A stretch of 58,812 nucleotides of DNA, taken from positions 1-58,812 of the forward strand of contig NZ_CDDD01000047.1 in NCBI RefSeq assembly GCF_000820165.1, given 5' to 3'. Shown here piece after piece: positions 29,326 to 37,605 of the stretch. The translations under genes were made by a program, and so were the position numbers. This DNA is from Aeromonas taiwanensis (GTDB lineage Bacteria > Pseudomonadota > Gammaproteobacteria > Enterobacterales > Aeromonadaceae). The stretch's first letter is position 1; each line of letters begins with the position of its first letter. The notes below the pieces were generated by a model. That model ran no database searches. It had not been told where the DNA came from and worked only from the letters and a program-made list of their open reading frames with translations.

Positions 29326-29347
29326 CCTGCGTTTTATCATCCGCGGA

Positions 29348-30382
29348 TCACGCCTGGCTCGCCGGATCCTCGTGAGCGGAGAACTCCCGCATGAAGGCCT
29401 CGGCGCGCTCCACCATCTTGGTGGACCCCACGAAATAGGGGGTGCGCTGGTGCAGGGCGGTGGGCTGGATATCCATGATCCGGCCGAAACCGTCGGAGGC
29501 CTTGCCCCCCGCCTGCTCCACCAGGAAGGCCATGGGGTTGCACTCGTAGAGCAGGCGCAGCTTGCCGTTCGGGGAGTTGGTGCCGGACGGATAGATGTAG
29601 ATGCCGCCCTTGAGCAGGTTGCGGTGAAAATCGGAGACCAGGGAGCCGATATAACGGGAGGTGTAGGGCCTGTGGGTCGCCTCGTCACGCTCCTGGCAAT
29701 ATTTCAGGTACTTCTTCACGCCATCCGGGAACTTGATGTAGTTGCCCTCGTTGATGGAGTAGATCTTGCCCTCCTCCGGGATGCGGATGTTCTCGTGGGA
29801 GAGGCAGAAGCAGCCGATGGAGGGATCGTAAGTGAAGCCGTTGACCCCGAAGCCGGTGGTATAGACCAGCATGGTGGAGGAGCCGTAGACCACGTAACCG
29901 GCGGCCACCTGGCGGTTGCCCGGCTGCAGGAAGTCTTCCAGGGTCACGCCGGCCCCCGGCTTGCTGACCCGGCGATAGATGGAGAAAATGGTTCCGACCG
30001 AGACGTTGACGTCGATGTTGGAAGAGCCGTCGAGGGGGTCGATCAGTACCACGTATTTGGAGTGGCGGGAGAGCTCGGAATCGAAGGAGACGAAGTCCTC
30101 TTCCTCCTCGGAGGCCATGCCACACACCTCGCCACGGGCTTCCAGCGCCGCCTTGAAGCGTTCATTGGCGTAGACATCCAGCTTCTGCTGCACTTCCCCC
30201 TGCACGTTTTCGGACCCGATGGAGCCGATAATGTCCGCCAGCCCCGCCTTGTTGATCTCCCGGTTCACCACCTTGGCGGCGAGGCGAATGGAGCTGAGCA
30301 AGGAGGTCAGCTCGCCAGTCGCGGTAGGATAGTCCGCCTGCTTTTTGACGATGAATTCGCCCATGGTGATCATGTTTCGCAT
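29348..30382 (-). CDS. fbp: Fructose-1,6-bisphosphatase class I
   Basis: 344 residues. The metal-binding signature [20 protein letters not shown] is intact, as are [14 protein letters not shown] and [17 protein letters not shown] (substrate-binding end). The enzyme hydrolyses fructose-1,6-bisphosphate to fructose-6-phosphate in gluconeogenesis. Starts at ATG 30382 with AAAGGAA upstream, though two further in-frame Met codons follow closely. The E. coli enzyme is 332 residues. It is a single-gene unit; the terminator of mfd lies just beyond its stop. Confidence 0.97.
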   Translation of the reverse strand: MRNMITMGEFIVKKQADYPTATGELTSLLSSIRLAAKVVNREINKAGLADIIGSIGSENVQGEVQQKLDVYANERFKAALEARGEVCGMASEEEEDFVSFDSELSRHSKYVVLIDPLDGSSNIDVNVSVGTIFSIYRRVSKPGAGVTLEDFLQPGNRQVAAGYVVYGSSTMLVYTTGFGVNGFTYDPSIGCFCLSHENIRIPEEGKIYSINEGNYIKFPDGVKKYLKYCQERDEATHRPYTSRYIGSLVSDFHRNLLKGGIYIYPSGTNSPNGKLRLLYECNPMAFLVEQAGGKASDGFGRIMDIQPTALHQRTPYFVGSTKMVERAEAFMREFSAHEDPASQA

Positions 30383-30754
30383 TCTTGTTCCTTTAAGATC
30401 GTTTCCGTTGGCCGTTGAAAACGTTTGCAGATCTCGGCAAAAAAAGTGCCGATCTTCGGCAGCGTTGTTTTGTAACCTAATGTAACGCGTGTTTTTTGTT
30501 TTTGCAGCGAATTAAGGCGCTGTTTAAATCGCCAAAAAGCCCCTATGGAGCGGGCTTTTCGGGCACCAAAAGAGGTCTCGAACGACATCTCTTGGCATCT
30601 TAATTCGTGGCAAGAAGACAACCCTGCCTCACCCGATGCCGTTCACCCCCATCCGGTCCTTTTCCCGTCCCCCCTGCCGGCACCCTCTTGAGATCTCGCC
30701 ATCGATCCCGCACACTGACTCGGCTTTGGAAGCAAAAAAACATAAGGATATTCA
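30383..30754. promoter_or_regulatory. Divergent intergenic region between fbp and the oppA-like gene
   Basis: About 370 bases without a gene. An AT-rich stretch at 30440-30500 is likely the fbp promoter area. An 8-bp inverted repeat AAAAGCCC (30535-30542) / GGGCTTTT (30552-30559) looks terminator-like on either strand, but no gene ends there. The oppA-like gene has AAGGAT about 8 bases upstream of its start. Confidence 0.4.
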
Positions 30755-32371
30755 ATGAAAAGGACTCTCATTGCCGGCGCGATCACCGCCCTGCTCTCCC
30801 TGCCTGCCCTGGCCGCCCAGGTGCCTGAAGGCACCCAGCTGCTGCCCAGTGCCCAGCAAACCTTCGTCCGCAACATCGGCACCGAGCCTGCCTCCATCGA
30901 TCCCCAGATGGTGGAAGAGAGTGCGGGCAGCGACATCGTCAACGATCTGTTCGAGGGGCTCTATACCCTGGATGGCAACGGCAAGCTGCAGGCGGCGGGG
31001 GCACTGGGCTACGAGCTCGACGCCAGCGGCACCGTCTACACCTTCAAGCTCAGACCCGATGCAAAATGGTCTAACGGCGAGCCGGTGACGGCGGCAGACT
31101 ATGTCTATGGCTGGCAGCGGGCGGCAGACCCCAAGAACGCCTCCAACTACGCCTGGTTCATCGAGCTGACCGGCGTGCTCAACGCCGGCGACGTCATCCA
31201 GGGCAAGCAGAGCCCGGATGCCCTGGGGATCAAGGCGCTGGATGATCACACCCTGCAGATCACCCTCAAGGCCCCGGTTCCCTTCTTCCTGAAGACTCTC
31301 TCCCACTACACCACCTTCCCGGCCCCCAGGGCCACCATCGAGAAGTTTGGTCATGAGTGGGTCAAGCCCGGCAACATCGTCTCCAATGGCGCCTTCGCCC
31401 TCAAGGAGTGGACCCCGAACGAGCGCCTCATCGCCGAGCGCAATCCTCACTACTGGGACAACCAGCACACCGTGCTGAACAAGGTGGTCTATCTCGAGAT
31501 CGTCTCAGATACCGCGGCCTACAACCGCTATCGTGCGAGCGAGCTGCACTACACCACCTATCCTCTGGAGCAGTATCAGCAGATCAAACGCCAGAGCCCG
31601 GACGAGCTGGTCAGCGCCCCCATGCTCGCCACCTACTACTACGTGTTCAACACCCAGCGCAAACCCTTCGACGATGTCAGGGTGCGCAAGGCGCTCTCCC
31701 TGGCCATCGACCGGGACACCATCACGGAGAAGATCCTGGGACAAGGGCAACTCTCGGCCTTCAGCCTGACTCCGCCGAGCGTCGACGGCTTTGAACTCAA
31801 GCGTCCGGCCAGCGAGCTGATGAGCAAGGAGGAGCGGATAAAGCAGGCCAAGGCACTGCTCGGCGAGGCGGGTTACGGCCCGGGCAAGCCGCTCGAGGTG
31901 GACATCCTCTACAACACCAACGAGGGGCACAAGAAGATAGCGCTCGCCATCTCCTCCATGTGGAAGCACAACCTGGGGGTCAAGGCCGAGCTCAACAACA
32001 TGGAGTGGAAGACCATGGTGTCGGCCCTCAACGAAGGGGACTTCGGGGTGAGCCGCTACTCCTGGAACGGGGACTACAACGATGCCTCCACCTTCCTCGA
32101 CATCATGACCTCCAGCAGCAGCGCCAACAGCGGCAAGTGGTTCAACAAGGAGTACGACGCCCTCCTGGCCAAGGCCCATGACGCCAAGGATCCGGCGGAA
32201 CGCAACCGGCTCTATCAGCAAGCGGAGGTGCTGATCGACGAGGAGGCCCCCATCGCACCGGTCTACTTCTACGTGAAATCCCGCCTGCTCAAGCCCAACG
32301 TCAAGGGCTACCCCTATCACAACCCGCAAGACCTGGTTTATGCCAAGGATCTCTATCTGACGGCGCAATAA
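30755..32371 (+). CDS. Periplasmic oligopeptide-binding protein, OppA-like
   Basis: 538 residues. A signal peptide (MKRTLIAGAITALLSLPALA, cleavage before AQVPEG) has no lipobox Cys, so the protein should be soluble in the periplasm. The SBP_bac_5 fold is visible in EPASIDPQMVEESAGSDIVNDLFEGLYTLD, YTFKLRPDAKWSNGEPVTAADYVYGW and KALSLAIDRDTI. It binds peptides and hands them to an OppBCDF importer. No permease or ATPase gene is beside it; either it shares a complex encoded elsewhere or binds a special peptide such as a murein peptide. A terminator follows. Confidence 0.92.
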   Translation: MKRTLIAGAITALLSLPALAAQVPEGTQLLPSAQQTFVRNIGTEPASIDPQMVEESAGSDIVNDLFEGLYTLDGNGKLQAAGALGYELDASGTVYTFKLRPDAKWSNGEPVTAADYVYGWQRAADPKNASNYAWFIELTGVLNAGDVIQGKQSPDALGIKALDDHTLQITLKAPVPFFLKTLSHYTTFPAPRATIEKFGHEWVKPGNIVSNGAFALKEWTPNERLIAERNPHYWDNQHTVLNKVVYLEIVSDTAAYNRYRASELHYTTYPLEQYQQIKRQSPDELVSAPMLATYYYVFNTQRKPFDDVRVRKALSLAIDRDTITEKILGQGQLSAFSLTPPSVDGFELKRPASELMSKEERIKQAKALLGEAGYGPGKPLEVDILYNTNEGHKKIALAISSMWKHNLGVKAELNNMEWKTMVSALNEGDFGVSRYSWNGDYNDASTFLDIMTSSSSANSGKWFNKEYDALLAKAHDAKDPAERNRLYQQAEVLIDEEAPIAPVYFYVKSRLLKPNVKGYPYHNPQDLVYAKDLYLTAQ

Positions 32372-32389
32372 CCCGCGCCCCGGACAGCA

Positions 32390-32417
32390 AAAGACCGCCT
32401 TCGGGGCGGTCTTTTTT
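32390..32417 (+). terminator. Rho-independent terminator after the oppA-like gene
   Basis: AAGACCGCC and GGCGGTCTT pair around a short loop, followed by TTTTA. Confidence 0.9.
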
Positions 32418-32420
32418 ATC

Positions 32421-33341
32421 TCAATCCTCCTGACAGCTCGCCATCGCCAGCCTGGCCCGCCGGCGCACCACCACGGGCTTGACCAGCAACTGTGCCAGCA
32501 GGACCCCCATCAGGGTCATGCCGCCGCCGATGAGGTGATAGCTGGTGAGCCGCTCCCCGAGCCAGGTGATGGCGAGCGCCGCCGTCATCACCGGCAGCAG
32601 GTTCATGAAGATGGCGGTGCGGCTTGCCCCCAGCAGGGCGATACCCTGCATCCAGAGCCAGGGGGAGAGCGCCGACGTCGGGATCCCCGCATAGAGGATG
32701 AGCCAGAGGGCGCTGCCATCCGGCCAGTGCCCGTCCACCAGCAGATAGAAGGGGGTGAGAAACAGGAGGCTGCACAGCACCTGGCCATAGAGCATGGACC
32801 AGTTGTCGAGCCCCAGATCCCAGCGCTTGAGCAGCACGCTGTAGAGCGCATAGGTGGCCGCCGAGAGCAGCATGTAGACGAAGCCTATGTGGATGCCCTG
32901 GGTCAGCAGACGGCTCGGATCCCCCTGCCCCAGCAAGATGGCCAGCCCCATGAGGGAGATGACGCCCCCCAGCAGGGCGCCCCAGGTGGGACGCTCGCGC
33001 AGCAGCCAGATGCTGAGCAGCACCGTCATCAGCGGGGTCAGCCCCATCATCAGCCCAATCTCGGTCGCCCCCAGAGTCTGGGCCGCGTAATAGCCGAACG
33101 TCTGGTTGAGTACCATGCCGAGCAGGGCCAGCGCCGCCAGCTTCGAAAAACCGGCCCGCAGTTTGCCACGCACCCGCCAGGCACGGCGCGCAAGAAACGG
33201 GGTCAGCACCAGGGCCGCCACCATCCAGCGCGACCAGGCCAGGGCCGCCGGAGAGAGTACGCCGACCGCCAGCTTGCTGACGATGCCATTGCCGGCCCAG
33301 ATGGCCATGCAGGAGAAGGGAAACAGAAAGGCCAGGGGCAT
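32421..33341 (-). CDS. DMT superfamily permease, EamA family
   Basis: About 306 residues with ten hydrophobic segments arranged as two EamA repeats of five. The second repeat has MQGIALLGASRTAIFMNLLPVMTAALAITWLGERL, the usual end of EamA domains. I start at ATG 33341 (MPLAFLFPF); the longer frame upstream has no membrane segment and does not look like the family. The ribosome-binding site is weak. Members export metabolites and amino acids; substrate unknown. A ten-residue basic tail ends the protein. Confidence 0.85.
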   Translation of the reverse strand: MPLAFLFPFSCMAIWAGNGIVSKLAVGVLSPAALAWSRWMVAALVLTPFLARRAWRVRGKLRAGFSKLAALALLGMVLNQTFGYYAAQTLGATEIGLMMGLTPLMTVLLSIWLLRERPTWGALLGGVISLMGLAILLGQGDPSRLLTQGIHIGFVYMLLSAATYALYSVLLKRWDLGLDNWSMLYGQVLCSLLFLTPFYLLVDGHWPDGSALWLILYAGIPTSALSPWLWMQGIALLGASRTAIFMNLLPVMTAALAITWLGERLTSYHLIGGGMTLMGVLLAQLLVKPVVVRRRARLAMASCQED

Positions 33342-33484
33342 CGCGATATCCAGAGAAAGGAGGCGGGTATTTCGCGGGAGTATAGAGAGGCAAACGGGAT
33401 AAGCAAGCACTCTGATGCGGGAGCGGCGATGTTGCGGCAACCCGGATGAAGGCGGCACTGCCGGCCTTCCCCAGGCTCATCAAG

Positions 33485-33513
33485 CATCATGCCCGCACAG
33501 GGCGGGCATGATG
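33485..33513. repeat. Perfect 12-bp inverted repeat
   Basis: CATCATGCCCGC and GCGGGCATGATG pair exactly around ACAGG. It lies between the ytfK stop and the EamA gene. Neither strand has a following T-run, so it is not a standard terminator. Confidence 0.75.
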
Positions 33514-33538
33514 GGGAAAAGGGTCAAGCCAGGGTGGC

Positions 33539-33745
33539 TCAGGCAGCGTCCATGTGGAGCCTCGAAATCAGTTCGTTGACCTCGAGCACCGTCTGGCGAT
33601 GGGGAATGTCGGCTTGCAGCGGCATCATCAGCAAGCCCGACTGGAAGTCGAAGCGCCCCCTGCCATGGATGTAAATACGCCCCTTGAAGAAGGTTTTGAC
33701 ATGTTTTGCCACCATCAGTGGCAGGTACTTCTTGAATACTCTCAT
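33539..33745 (-). CDS. ytfK: YtfK-like stringent response modulator (DUF1107)
   Basis: 68 residues, the same length as E. coli YtfK. The conserved core LMVAKHVKTFFKGRIYIHG and the pattern of GRFDFQSG then LMMP and LEVNELISRL match the DUF1107 family. In E. coli, YtfK interacts with SpoT to raise (p)ppGpp during phosphate and fatty-acid starvation, and it belongs to the PhoB regulon. Start is ATG 33745, with AGAGG 9 bases upstream; a TTG three codons earlier is not needed. The 130 bases upstream are AT-rich. A half Pho box CTGTCATA (minus strand, 33774-33781) lies about 30 bases upstream, but a clear second half is missing. Confidence 0.85.
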   Translation of the reverse strand: MRVFKKYLPLMVAKHVKTFFKGRIYIHGRGRFDFQSGLLMMPLQADIPHRQTVLEVNELISRLHMDAA

Positions 33746-33878
33746 CGTTTGCAACCTCTTGCAGTTGTATCCGTATGACAGCAGCTTATGCGCAATAATT
33801 CCGTTAAATTTATATAAAAAACCGGAAAAATCGACTCTCTCTTCCCCAAAAAACCATCTTGTAACTTTTTATTAACTT

Positions 33879-34346
33879 TTAACGTATTGTATGCGGTCCT
33901 TCCAGCCAGAGCAAGGCCCCCTTGCCATCTTGCCACTCGATGCAGGCAAGACCGGAGGTGGCAAACATGGGCGCACCCGCAGCCGGGCAGAGGCTCTGCA
34001 CCAGATACCCCACCAGCGGCAGATGGCTGACCATGAGGATGTTGTCGTGCTCCGCTGCCAGCGCGGTCAGGTAGCTCGCCACGAAGGCCGGATCGCCATA
34101 GGGCGTGATCTCGCCGCTCTCCTCGACCTTGCGGGCCTTGGGCAACTCGGGCGAAATGGCCTGCCAGGTCTGTCTGGCACGCAGGTAGTTGCTGTGGATC
34201 ACCAGGCTCAGGGAGCCTGTGAGCTGAGGAGCCAGCCAGCATGCCATGTGGATGGACTCTTCGATGCCTTGTTCGGTCAGTGGACGCTGTTCATCAGTCT
34301 TTGCGTTCATGCCAGCCTGGCCATGACGCATGATGTAGATTTTCAT
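33879..34346 (-). CDS. sixA: Phosphohistidine phosphatase SixA
   Basis: 155 residues of the histidine phosphatase family. The catalytic RHG is at residues 7-9 (MRHGQ) and the second His is in LMVSHLPLVG. In E. coli SixA dephosphorylates phosphohistidine of the PTS-Ntr protein NPr (and the ArcB HPt in vitro). It lies upstream of ytfK, divergent from the M16 peptidase. The AT-rich gap of 130 bases between sixA and ytfK probably holds the ytfK promoter, so they are likely separate units. Confidence 0.92.
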   Translation of the reverse strand: MKIYIMRHGQAGMNAKTDEQRPLTEQGIEESIHMACWLAPQLTGSLSLVIHSNYLRARQTWQAISPELPKARKVEESGEITPYGDPAFVASYLTALAAEHDNILMVSHLPLVGYLVQSLCPAAGAPMFATSGLACIEWQDGKGALLWLEGPHTIR

Positions 34347-34508
34347 TACAACCTCGCCCAGGGGGCCTGTTTAAATAGCGGGGGGATCTTACCCCGCCAT
34401 GCCGGGGGAAACAATTGCGCTACCTCTCAGAAAAGGGTTTGCCTCGTGAGATAGCGGGGTCGATAATCATGTTTAAATTCAAATAAATTCACCGCGAGCC
34501 ACGCCCCA

Positions 34509-37283
34509 ATGAGCCCATATGCCAGTCCCAACGACCATCGGCGGTATCACTATCTGGAGCTGGCAAACCGGCTCAGGGTCTTGTTGATCTGCGATCCCCA
34601 GACCGACAAATCGGCCGCCTCCCTGGCCGTCAACACAGGTCACTTCGATGATCCGGTCGATCGCCAGGGCATGGCCCACTTCCTTGAGCATATGCTGTTC
34701 CTAGGTACTCGTACTTATCCCAAACCCGGCGAATATCAGCAGTTCATGAGCCGCCACGGGGGGAGCAACAACGCCTGGACCGGCACCGAGTTCACCAACT
34801 TCTTCTTCGACATCGACAACGGCTTCTTCGAAGCGGGGCTCCATCGTTTCTCCCAGTTCTTCATCTGCCCCACCTTCGATCCCAAGTGGGTGGACAAGGA
34901 GCGCAACGCGGTCGACTCCGAATATCGCCTCAAGCTGCAGGATGACGTGCGCCGCAGCTATCAGGTGCACAAGGAGACGGTCAACCCGGCCCATCCCTTC
35001 TCCAAGTTCTCGGTCGGCAACCTGGACACCCTGGCGGATCTGCCGGGGCGGGATCTGCGCTCCGACCTTATTGCTTTCTACGAAACGCACTACAGTGCGG
35101 ATCGCATGGCGCTGGTCATGATTTCGCCCGCCTCCATCGACACCCAGCTGGCCTGGTGCGATCGCTTCTTCAGCACCATTCCGGATCGCCACCTCGGCCC
35201 CCCGGCCCTGTCGGCGCCCCTCTACCGGCTCGATGACCTCGGCATCCGCATCCAGATCAACCCGGTCAAGGAGACCCGCAAGCTGGCCCTGACCTTCCCG
35301 CTGCCCAGCGTGGATGCCCTGTACGACAAGAAGCCCCTCACCTTCCTGAGCCACCTCATCGGCTACGAAGGGGAAGGCAGCCTGCTCTCTCTGCTGAAAG
35401 CGAAGGGCTGGGTCAACCAGCTCGCCGCCGGCGGCGGTATCAGCGGGGCCAACTTCAAGGACTTTGGCGTGAGCTTCGGCCTGACTCCCCTCGGGCTTGA
35501 CCATGTAGACGACATCATCGCCGCCCTGTTCGGCTATCTGAAACTCATCGAGCAGGATGGCGTCCAGGCCTGGCGCTATGACGAGAAGCGCAGCGTGCTG
35601 GAATCCGCCTTCCAATTCCAGGAGCGGGGCCGGGCGCTGGATACCGCCTCGGGGCTGGTGCTCAACCTGTTCAGCTATGCGCCGGACGATCTGCTCCATG
35701 GCGACTACATGATGCGCGAGTTTGACGAACCCCTGATCCGGCGCTTCCTCGCCAAGCTGACCCCCCACAATCTGAGGGTGACCATCCAGGCCCCGGAGGT
35801 GAGCACGGATCGCCTGGCCCGCTGGTATCAGACCCCGTACAGCGTCCAGACCATCACGGAGGCGGAGAAGATCCGCTGGCAGCAGAGCCAGCCTGATCCC
35901 GCCCTGCACTTGCCGGCGCCCAACCCCTTTATCAGCAGCCGTCTCGATGCCCGCCTGCCGGCACTGGCCGCCGACATGCCCGCCTGCCTCATCGACCGGC
36001 CCGGGTTCCGCCTCTGGCACCTGCACGAGCATCTGTTCGGCGTGCCCAAGGGCAGCCTCTACATCTCCATCGACAGCGAGCACGCGGTCAGGAATCCGCG
36101 CCACATCGCCATGGCACGGCTCGCGGTGGAGCTGCTCACGGACCACCTCAATGCCCTCACCTACCCGGCCGAACTCGCCGGGCTCGGCTACCAGATCTAT
36201 GCCCATCAGGGAGGCTTTACCATCAACCTCAGCGGCTTTGCCGACAAGCAGCCGCTGCTGCTTGACATGATCCTCGGCAACCGCACCCTGGGGTACCCGG
36301 ATCCGGCCCGCTTCGCCGAGATCAAAGAGCAGCTCATCCGCAACTGGGAGAACCAGTCCAAGACCCGGCCCATCTCCCAGCTGTTCAACCAGCTCACTAG
36401 CCTGCTGCAGCCGAACAATCCGCCGTTCGAACAGTTGCTGCGCCACCTGCGCACCGTCGAGCTCGGCGAGATGCCCGCCTTCGTCTCCCAGCTCTTTGCC
36501 GAGGTACACATTGAAACCCTGGTGCACGGGGACTGGACGGCGGCCGAGGCCCTCGAGCTCGCGTCCCTGCTGGAGCGCCACCTCGGCACCAGCAGCCAGC
36601 CCAGCGCGGAGACCCGCCGACCCCTCATCTCCATTCAGGACAGGGGCACCCTCATTCGCGAGCAGGGATGCGAGCATGAAGACTCGGCGCTCCTGGTCTA
36701 CTACCAGTCACGCACCACCCGGGCGCGGGATCTCGCCTGCTTCACCCTGGCCAACCACATCATGTCCTCCACCTTCTTCCACGAGCTGCGCACCCGTCAG
36801 CAGCTCGGTTACGTGGTGGGGGCCGGCAACCTGCCCCTCAACCGCCATCCCGGCCTCATCTTCTATATCCAGTCGCCGGTGGCGGGGCCGCAGATCCTGC
36901 TGGACGCGGTGGAGGAGTTCATCGACCTCTTCCCCCTGGCCATGCTGGAGTTCACCGAGCAGCAGTGGCAAGACAGCAAGGCTGGCCTGCAGGCCCAGCT
37001 GAGCGAGCGGGACGCCAACCTGCGCAGCCGTGGCCAGCGGCTCTGGGTCAGCATCGGCAACAAGGATCTGGGCTTTGATCAGCGGGAGCGGGTGTGCGAG
37101 GAGGTGGACAGGCTCAGCCGCGCCGACCTGGTGCGCTTCATCACCCAGCTGAGATCGCGCACCTCGGATCGCCTGATCCTCTGCAGCTATGGTCTCGGCC
37201 ACGAGCACGACGAGCGGATCACCGGCCAGTTCATCGACGATCCCAGGGCCTTCAGGCTCAACAGCGCCACCTTCGAGGCCTGA
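34509..37283 (+). CDS. M16 family zinc peptidase, insulysin/protease III type
   Basis: 924 residues. The inverted zinc motif HFLEH is at residues 57-61 (H57, E60, H61), and the downstream Glu lies in RNAVDSEYRLK. The large four-domain M16A architecture is visible; the C-terminal half is degenerate, as usual. Compared with E. coli protease III (PtrA) there is no signal peptide: the first 25 residues are polar and then LRVLLICD. The enzyme is therefore probably cytoplasmic, cutting small peptides. It is divergent from sixA and followed by about 320 bases lacking a protein gene (the sRNA candidate region). Confidence 0.9.
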   Translation: MSPYASPNDHRRYHYLELANRLRVLLICDPQTDKSAASLAVNTGHFDDPVDRQGMAHFLEHMLFLGTRTYPKPGEYQQFMSRHGGSNNAWTGTEFTNFFFDIDNGFFEAGLHRFSQFFICPTFDPKWVDKERNAVDSEYRLKLQDDVRRSYQVHKETVNPAHPFSKFSVGNLDTLADLPGRDLRSDLIAFYETHYSADRMALVMISPASIDTQLAWCDRFFSTIPDRHLGPPALSAPLYRLDDLGIRIQINPVKETRKLALTFPLPSVDALYDKKPLTFLSHLIGYEGEGSLLSLLKAKGWVNQLAAGGGISGANFKDFGVSFGLTPLGLDHVDDIIAALFGYLKLIEQDGVQAWRYDEKRSVLESAFQFQERGRALDTASGLVLNLFSYAPDDLLHGDYMMREFDEPLIRRFLAKLTPHNLRVTIQAPEVSTDRLARWYQTPYSVQTITEAEKIRWQQSQPDPALHLPAPNPFISSRLDARLPALAADMPACLIDRPGFRLWHLHEHLFGVPKGSLYISIDSEHAVRNPRHIAMARLAVELLTDHLNALTYPAELAGLGYQIYAHQGGFTINLSGFADKQPLLLDMILGNRTLGYPDPARFAEIKEQLIRNWENQSKTRPISQLFNQLTSLLQPNNPPFEQLLRHLRTVELGEMPAFVSQLFAEVHIETLVHGDWTAAEALELASLLERHLGTSSQPSAETRRPLISIQDRGTLIREQGCEHEDSALLVYYQSRTTRARDLACFTLANHIMSSTFFHELRTRQQLGYVVGAGNLPLNRHPGLIFYIQSPVAGPQILLDAVEEFIDLFPLAMLEFTEQQWQDSKAGLQAQLSERDANLRSRGQRLWVSIGNKDLGFDQRERVCEEVDRLSRADLVRFITQLRSRTSDRLILCSYGLGHEHDERITGQFIDDPRAFRLNSATFEA

Positions 37284-37335
37284 ATCCGAGGCCTGAATCG
37301 GCTCCTTGCCCACTCTCCGTCCGGGGCCATCCGGG

Positions 37336-37498
37336 CAATAAAAAGCCGACCCCTGGGGGTCGGCTGGAAATACCATAAACAATTGCGACCTGAGCCGCCA
37401 AAAGTGAACATGAGCGTGAAAATCAGACACTGGGTTGATGGTCGGCCGGATGGTTCAAACCAGAGCGCATCGGTCGGCACCAGCAGTGATTGAGAAAC
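37336..37498 (-). ncRNA. Candidate small RNA gene, FNR-type promoter and intrinsic terminator
   Basis: A transcript from the predicted start near 37498 to the T-run past the terminator stem (37344-37365: AGCCGACCCC/GGGGTCGGCT, then TTTTTATT) would be about 160 nt with no long open frame. The promoter has an FNR-like box centred at -41.5 and TAAGAT at -12 to -7. A short TGCGCTC stretch also occurs in enterobacterial FnrS, but this is weak evidence and not a homology claim. The geometry strongly supports an oxygen-regulated transcript, but its nature (sRNA or leader peptide mRNA) is inferred. Confidence 0.6.
37344..37365 (-). terminator. Intrinsic terminator of the candidate small RNA
   Basis: AGCCGACCCC and GGGGTCGGCT form a perfect 10-bp stem with a TG loop. 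The minus strand continues TTTTATTGCC; the plus strand has no T-run, so it serves the minus strand, where no protein gene ends. Confidence 0.88.
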
Positions 37499-37504
37499 AG
37501 CCTC

Positions 37505-37510
37505 ATCTTA
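37505..37510 (-). promoter_or_regulatory. -10 element for the candidate small RNA
   Basis: TAAGAT (four of six matches to TATAAT) at exactly the class-II distance from the FNR-like site centre. Confidence 0.5.
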
Positions 37511-37532
37511 GGCACTCCCCTGATTTTCCACG

Positions 37533-37546
37533 TTGATCTATGTCAA
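37533..37546 (-). promoter_or_regulatory. FNR-like binding site
   Basis: The minus strand reads TTGACATAGATCAA; the FNR consensus is TTGAT-N4-ATCAA, so nine of ten defined positions match. A CRP site is a poorer fit. The centre lies 41.5 bases upstream of the predicted start. Confidence 0.65.
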
Positions 37547-37553
37547 AGGAGGT

Positions 37554-37580
37554 AAAAAAGGTCGCCTGCCCGCGACCTTT
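37554..37580 (-). terminator. Rho-independent terminator after tpm
   Basis: On the minus strand AAAGGTCGC and GCGACCTTT pair around CTGCCC-type loop, followed by TTTTTACC. It insulates the FNR-like promoter from tpm read-through. Confidence 0.88.
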
Positions 37581-37605
37581 CTCCAACCTGGGGCCGGGCG
37601 TCTCC

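Larger units (their letters stand above)
37284..37605. other. Region between the M16 peptidase and tpm, holding a candidate small RNA gene
   Basis: No credible protein gene in 322 bases. It contains the minus-strand FNR-like site, -10 element and terminator listed separately, and the tpm terminator. The only short frame worth mentioning is a 27-codon minus-strand ORF starting at 37506 with GGGGAG 8 bases upstream. Its start codon overlaps the predicted -10 element. Confidence 0.6.

Noticed and set aside
34701..36677. 658-codon minus-strand frame opposite the M16 peptidase
   Set aside because: Antisense of a certain gene, with no family features.
37187..37480. 97-codon minus-strand frame across the candidate small RNA
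   Set aside because: It runs through the terminator stem and the 3' end of the peptidase gene, with no clear ribosome-binding site.
37533..37546. Reading the FNR-like site as a CRP site
   Set aside because: Left half TTTGA and right half TCAAC match the CRP halves TGTGA/TCACA less well than TTGAC-N4-ATCAA matches FNR.
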